This document shows, in pieces, positions 6,174 through 8,545 of a DNA stretch of 8,545 nucleotides. The position numbers and the translations under genes are program-made. The stretch spans positions 1 through 8,545 of the forward strand of contig CAITCX010000064.1 of the NCBI GenBank assembly GCA_903890885.1. The letters are read 5' to 3'. How positions within the stretch are numbered: the stretch's first letter is position 1; every line of letters begins with the position of its first letter. The DNA comes from an uncultured Dehalococcoidia bacterium (GTDB taxonomy: Bacteria > Chloroflexota > Dehalococcoidia > Dehalococcoidales > UBA3254). The notes under the pieces were generated by a model that worked only from the letters and a program-made list of their open reading frames with translations, ran no database searches and was not told the DNA's origin.

Positions 6174-6297
6174 AACTCTTAAATCGATTAATCTGATCAC
6201 CTTTGCTGCCGCAGTAATCATTATCGCTGCCGGAATTATAAGGTCAGGGATGGTAAATGATGGAAGAATTAATGGAAAATTGGACCGAATTAAATAA
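6166..6297 (+). CDS. small single-span membrane protein (43 aa)
   Basis: A 43-residue protein of unknown family. A short N-terminus (MTETLKS) leads into one hydrophobic helix at residues 8-25 (INLITFAAAVIIIAAGII), then a polar and basic tail (RSGMVNDGRINGKLDRIK). The helix is rich in alanine and glycine, which suits tight packing against a partner such as the preceding glycine-zipper protein. The ATG lies inside the end of the upstream gene (8-base overlap) with AGGTGA at 6149-6154 as a possible ribosome site. The last 41 bases overlap the next gene in another frame. The overlaps on both sides argue for a genuine unit, although genes this short can arise by chance. Confidence 0.55.
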   Translation: MTETLKSINLITFAAAVIIIAAGIIRSGMVNDGRINGKLDRIK

Positions 6298-6388
6298 AGA
6301 AGCTAAAGAACAACAGGAAAAGATTAACCAGGTGTTAGTTAAAAAAGTTGAGAAAGTTGAAAAGGATAAGGATGAAAAGAAAACCTGA
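6257..6388 (+). CDS. small charged helical protein (43 aa)
   Basis: A 43-residue soluble protein, nearly all predicted helix and very rich in Lys and Glu (EELMENWTELNKEAKEQQEK, then KKVEKVEKDKDEKK). Hydrophobic residues (L5, W9, L12, I23, V26, V31, V34) are spaced roughly as in an amphipathic or coiled-coil helix. AGGGA at 6246-6250 gives a ribosome site for ATG 6257, or for the adjacent ATG 6260. It overlaps the preceding gene by 41 bases. A charged cytoplasmic helix coupled to two membrane peptides suggests a partner of their tails. No family recognised. The gene ends 31 bases before the converging hicB remnant. Confidence 0.5.
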   Translation: MMEELMENWTELNKEAKEQQEKINQVLVKKVEKVEKDKDEKKT

Positions 6389-6419
6389 TATCGCCCCTCG
6401 TGCGGTTGCGCCGGAAAGG

Positions 6420-6616
6420 TCAGGCCGGGATCTCTATTTTTACCATTTTCTCAGTTTCTTTTAACTCAACCGGTGCATTTAACAGTTCTTCAGCACAAAT
6501 AGTCAGCGAGTCCAGCAGTTTCTTCCGGGTTTTTCCTGTGCATTTACCCCTGGAATATCAACTAGCCAGCCGATCCACCATCCGTCGCTCTTTTTTATCA
6601 GTGCTCTGTATTGCAT
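6420..6616 (-). pseudogene. hicB: HicB-family antitoxin, broken by a one-base frameshift
   Basis: From ATG 6616 the minus strand reads MQYRALIKKSDGWWIGWL followed by VDIPGVNAQEK, the unmistakable start of a HicB-like antitoxin (strand, 'DGWWIGW', 'IPGVNAQE'). The frame then runs off. Adding one base at the AAAAACCC run (6526-6535) restores TRKKLLDSL, then TICAEELLNAPVELKE and an end at the TGA 6420-6422, giving 65 residues, a normal length. The lesion is therefore a single-base deletion, either real decay or a homopolymer sequencing error. The gene follows the hicA remnant after 13 bases, with GAAGGT as ribosome site. In intact systems HicB binds and inhibits HicA. The plus-strand frame at 6400-6621 is its antisense shadow. 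Confidence 0.85.
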
Positions 6617-6629
6617 TTTGACCTTCGGG

Positions 6630-6812
6630 CTATCTTGAGAAAGGAATATCTAGATCTTAGCATATCTTCCTCGCCTATTCATCCACTATCTCTTTGTGGC
6701 GCGGGACAGATGTCTTGAACCTTCCTCTTTGGAAGATATTGTGGCAGCTTCCCTCTCGGAGAAGAAATGCGCCACTGACTATTAAGTAATTGATCAACTT
6801 CTTTCTATTCGT
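6630..6812 (-). pseudogene. hicA: HicA-family mRNA interferase toxin, decayed
   Basis: Read on the minus strand, 60 codons give NRKKLINYLIVSGAFLL, REGSCHNIFQRGRFKTSV, PRHKEIVDE-stop-ARKIC-stop-DLDIPFSR. This matches HicA toxins of the type '...LLREG-x-x-H...PRHrEI-x-x-LARKICkDL'. The conserved His of the 'G-x-x-H' motif is kept. In-frame stops are a TAG at 6675-6677, where the family has Leu or Phe, and a TAA at 6657-6659, where it has Lys; each is one substitution away from a sense codon. The expected start is ACG at 6810-6812, one transition from ATG. At least three lesions indicate true decay. Order and spacing to hicB are those of a normal hicAB operon. Confidence 0.8.
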
Positions 6813-6895
6813 AATTAAATTATATATCTTAAAAACAAGTATTGTCACCCGTGAATTTTAAGTACTATATGGAGAGGCATTCGTAATGTAAAAGG

Positions 6896-6926
6896 TAAAG
6901 CCACGGTTATGTTGTGTCTAAAGTAA
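6896..6926. repeat. dispersed short repeat, weak copy C
   Basis: A diverged relative of copies A and B in the same orientation: GTTGTGTCT followed by AAGT matches copy A (one differing base between the blocks), and AAAGCCACGG aligns loosely with AAACCAAGGGG. The downstream bases (ACGCACGTAT) resemble those after copy B (TCTGCGTAT). It lies between the hicAB remnant and the HExxH gene. Similarity is partial, so chance is not excluded. Confidence 0.35.
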
Positions 6927-6982
6927 ACGCACGTATTAACAAATTCAGCAAACTGGCTGTCACTTTCAACGATTGCTCTCGG

Positions 6983-7011
6983 TTGACCTGCACAGCAGGC
7001 TGGCGTAAAAT
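6983..7011 (+). promoter_or_regulatory. promoter of the HExxH protein gene
   Basis: -35 TTGACC (6983-6988), an exact 17-base spacer and -10 TAAAAT (7006-7011), each five of six consensus bases. The predicted start of transcription near 7018 lies just before AGGAGG (7021-7026) and the ATG at 7035, giving a very short leader. Within the spacer, CCTGC (6987-6991) and GCAGG (6995-6999) form a perfect 5-base inverted repeat around ACA. It overlaps the -35 box and could be a small operator. Confidence 0.75.
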
Positions 7012-7034
7012 GCTGGTTAAAGGAGGGGAAAACT

Positions 7035-7571
7035 ATGTGCTGGTCTAAGATTGTTGAATTTTTCAGGAAACCAAAGAAGGCCGCATTAGATTTGCTTCAT
7101 CCTGAAGAGTCGATGAATCCCCTGGCAACGGCAGAGAGTGTAGATTTAAATGTGGTACTGGACAAGTGGTTTTCCGATTGGGTAGTGCCTGAAGCAGACC
7201 GTGCATTCTGGAAATCTTGGCCAATCTTCCTTGTCCCAGGCCTGACGTACAATGGGTCTGCGTACCCGGCGCTAACCTGGCCAGACAGGACTGACCTTGA
7301 TCCGCGTTGGGCCAATCCCGGGGTAATTGCCCACGAGTGCTGCCACGTGGTATGGGCCAGGTTAGATGATACTGCCAGAGCTGCTTTCTCAGCTGAATAC
7401 CAGTCTCTCATGCTTACAAATGCTCTGCTTCAACTCATGCGCTCCCAAAAGCTGTATGTGCAGACGCAGTTTGGCAAGAACTCGGATATTGAGGGCCATG
7501 CTGAATGCTACCGCTACCTGGGAACTCAAATGCCCGAAAGTCTCCTGGTTTACTATAAAGGACTAATTTAA
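7035..7571 (+). CDS. putative zinc metallopeptidase-like protein (HECCH motif)
   Basis: A 178-residue protein with no family I recognise by name. Residues 100-104 read HECCH, an HExxH motif placed after a hydrophobic run (GVIAHECCHVVWARL), exactly as in zinc peptidase active-site helices. His100 and His104 would bind zinc and Glu101 would act in catalysis. About 49 residues later comes DIEGHAECYRYLG, whose Glu153, His155 or Glu157 could supply the third ligand, a gluzincin-like layout. There is no signal peptide or membrane span; the N-terminus is basic (FFRKPKK), so it is probably cytoplasmic. Two adjacent cysteines inside the HExxH are unusual. AGGAGG lies 8 bases before ATG 7035, and a dedicated promoter makes this a single-gene unit. 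Small HExxH proteins of this size occur in phages and mobile elements, which fits the surroundings. Activity and substrate are unknown. Confidence 0.8.
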   Translation: MCWSKIVEFFRKPKKAALDLLHPEESMNPLATAESVDLNVVLDKWFSDWVVPEADRAFWKSWPIFLVPGLTYNGSAYPALTWPDRTDLDPRWANPGVIAHECCHVVWARLDDTARAAFSAEYQSLMLTNALLQLMRSQKLYVQTQFGKNSDIEGHAECYRYLGTQMPESLLVYYKGLI

Positions 7572-7577
7572 AGAGGA

Positions 7578-7601
7578 GCCTGAATTCAAAGTGCTTCAGG
7601 C
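7578..7601 (+). terminator. hairpin after the HExxH gene, possible weak terminator
   Basis: GCCTGAA (7578-7584) and TTCAGGC (7595-7601) form a perfect 7-base stem with a 10-base loop, starting 6 bases after the stop codon. The position suits transcription termination. The downstream bases (CTTGACGGACTTATTT) are only moderately T-rich, so efficiency would be low. Confidence 0.4.
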
Positions 7602-8004
7602 CTTGACGGACTTATTTATATCGCTGATAAACTTTTATTGCTCGCTATAAATAAAACCAAACTGCCGTTGTTTTTGAAAGAACATGCGTATTAGCTAAAC
7701 TTTCCTAACTGACCAAATAAATGATCTGCCAGGATAAACCCGATTAGACACCCCGTTACCCTGCATCCTGTTATGGAATGGCCATCTTGCAAACCGCGAT
7801 CTTTGTTGCTGATCAGGCTGGAGTACGGCGACAACTATCCATATAGTCATAAATCATAAATCTAACATTCCCTCTCTGATCTTCTTTCCCTCCATATGTT
7901 GTCTAATTTGCTTTAACAAATTAAAATAACTATGATAATGTACCGTTTGGCTCTTTAAGACTGTAAATGGGGTATTTTGGTAAGATATTACAAGAGGTTA
8001 TTGT
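7602..8004. other. about 400 bases without recognisable gene
   Basis: No gene could be supported on either strand. The perfect 9-base inverted repeat TTATTTATA (7612-7620) / TATAAATAA (7646-7654) with a 25-base spacer is the clearest structure. A 36-codon plus-strand frame after a TGA at 7581-7583 (IQSASGLDGLIYIADK and on, to a TAG at 7692-7694) has no start codon or ribosome site, and could be debris. A minus-strand frame ending near 7693 (CLIGFILADHLFGQLGKFS) is equally unsupported. The right part is AT-rich and should hold the promoter of the TPR gene. Confidence 0.5.
7908..7936 (+). promoter_or_regulatory. weak candidate promoter of the TPR gene
   Basis: TTGCTT (7908-7913), a 17-base spacer and TATGAT (7931-7936, five of six bases) fit a weak sigma-A promoter. 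An overlapping alternative is TTAACA (7913-7918) with GATAAT (7934-7939) at 15-base spacing. Either would leave a leader of about 60 bases before ATG 8005. Confidence 0.3.
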
Positions 8005-8545
8005 ATGCTGAAATTATCTCAAGTTGGTCCTCATGAGTGGGAATTCCTCTTTCCTAAAATATTTGGTCAATCAATGGAGGAATTCAATAGAGGATGCGAC
8101 TCTATGGAAGAAGGCAATCTTCTGGCGGCGGAGAAGAGTTTTAAATCGGTATTAGCTCGGATGCCGGATCATCTGGATGCCATTCATCATTTAGCTATGA
8201 TTCGCTCAGAACAGGGTTTAGTGAAGGAGGCGTGTGATCTCTGGGAGCAATCGGTTCGTATTGGTCGTAAGGCCTTCACACTGGAATTCAAGGCGGATCA
8301 GGACCGCCTGGAGTGGGGTTGGTTAGATAACAGGCCTTTTTTACGCTGTCTGCATGGACTGGCTATAGCCAAATACAGGAATATGGAATTAGAAGATGCT
8401 TTGCAGTTGTTCCAGGAACTTCTCTCTTTAAACCCTAATGATAATCAAGGTGTCAGGGCCATGGCGGTTGAAGTGTTATTCAGATTAGGTAAATATGAAG
8501 AGATTATTACCCTCACTGCCCATTACCCCAGTGATATGATGCCTG
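8005..8545 (+). CDS. tetratricopeptide-repeat protein, 5' part (runs off window)
   Basis: An open frame of 180 codons from ATG 8005 to the window end, preceded by AGAGG (7994-7998) at good spacing. After an N-terminal segment (VGPHEWEFLFPKIFGQSMEE), residues about 28-60 form a TPR unit (FNRGCDSMEEGNLLAAEKSF, then KSVLARMPDHLDAIHHLA). A second unit follows (IRSEQGLVKEACDLWEQSV), then the sequence WGWLDNRPFLRCLHGLA, and another repeat with LFQELLSLNPNDNQGVRAM. The combination 'W-x-x-N-R-P-F-L-R ... LNPNDNQG-x-R' recurs in a group of bacterial TPR proteins; I cannot assign a function. TPR arrays are scaffolds for protein-protein contacts. No signal peptide is visible. The C-terminal domain, which might identify the role, lies outside the window. 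Confidence 0.85.
   Translation, partial: MLKLSQVGPHEWEFLFPKIFGQSMEEFNRGCDSMEEGNLLAAEKSFKSVLARMPDHLDAIHHLAMIRSEQGLVKEACDLWEQSVRIGRKAFTLEFKADQDRLEWGWLDNRPFLRCLHGLAIAKYRNMELEDALQLFQELLSLNPNDNQGVRAMAVEVLFRLGKYEEIITLTAHYPSDMMP

Noticed and set aside
6400..6621. Plus-strand frame of 73 codons
   Set aside because: It is antisense to the hicB remnant, whose similarity is clear.
4326..6926. The three short repeats as a CRISPR array
   Set aside because: There are only three copies, 1.1 to 1.4 kb apart and separated by genes, with no regular spacers and no cas genes.
7097..7411. Minus-strand frame of 104 codons, and the plus-strand frame at 7366-7566
   Set aside because: Both are shadows of the HECCH protein gene, which has promoter, ribosome site and motif support.

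Overview
The window reads like accessory DNA from an anaerobic, low-to-mid-GC Gram-positive bacterium, most likely a relative of Desulfotomaculum or Pelotomaculum. This is inferred from strong AGGAGG-type ribosome binding sites, near-consensus sigma-A-type promoters, and a molybdenum enzyme of a type used in anaerobic degradation of polyphenols. No taxonomic marker gene is present.

Left third (306-4153, minus strand): a two-gene operon encodes a molybdopterin enzyme and its iron-sulfur partner. Both resemble the pyrogallol-phloroglucinol transhydroxylase of Pelobacter acidigallici. The large subunit carries an added N-terminal hydrophobic segment followed by an SCP2-like domain, and two active-site positions differ from the Pelobacter enzyme. 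The far left edge (1-98) holds the 3' end of another gene on the plus strand, possibly a methyltransferase.

Middle (about 4254-6830): a mosaic of mobile-element and toxin-antitoxin debris. In order it holds a short dispersed repeat, a C-terminal remnant of an IstB (IS21 helper ATPase) gene, an intact mazEF-type pair with a near-perfect promoter and overlapping palindromes, a second repeat copy, an unexplained 550-base stretch, three tiny overlapping genes, and a decayed hicAB pair on the minus strand. The three tiny genes encode two single-span membrane peptides and one charged helical peptide. hicA has two in-frame stops and a lost start codon; hicB has a single-base frameshift.

Right third (about 6896-8545): a third, weaker repeat copy is followed by a gene for a 178-residue protein with an HExxH zinc-protease motif, expressed from its own clear promoter. 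A 430-base stretch with inverted repeats but no recognised gene comes next, then the 5' part of a TPR-protein gene that runs off the window.

The best candidate for something undescribed is the overlapping micro-gene triplet at 6003-6388. The SCP2-like/transhydroxylase fusion and the small HECCH protein come next. No CRISPR array, tRNA or rRNA was seen.
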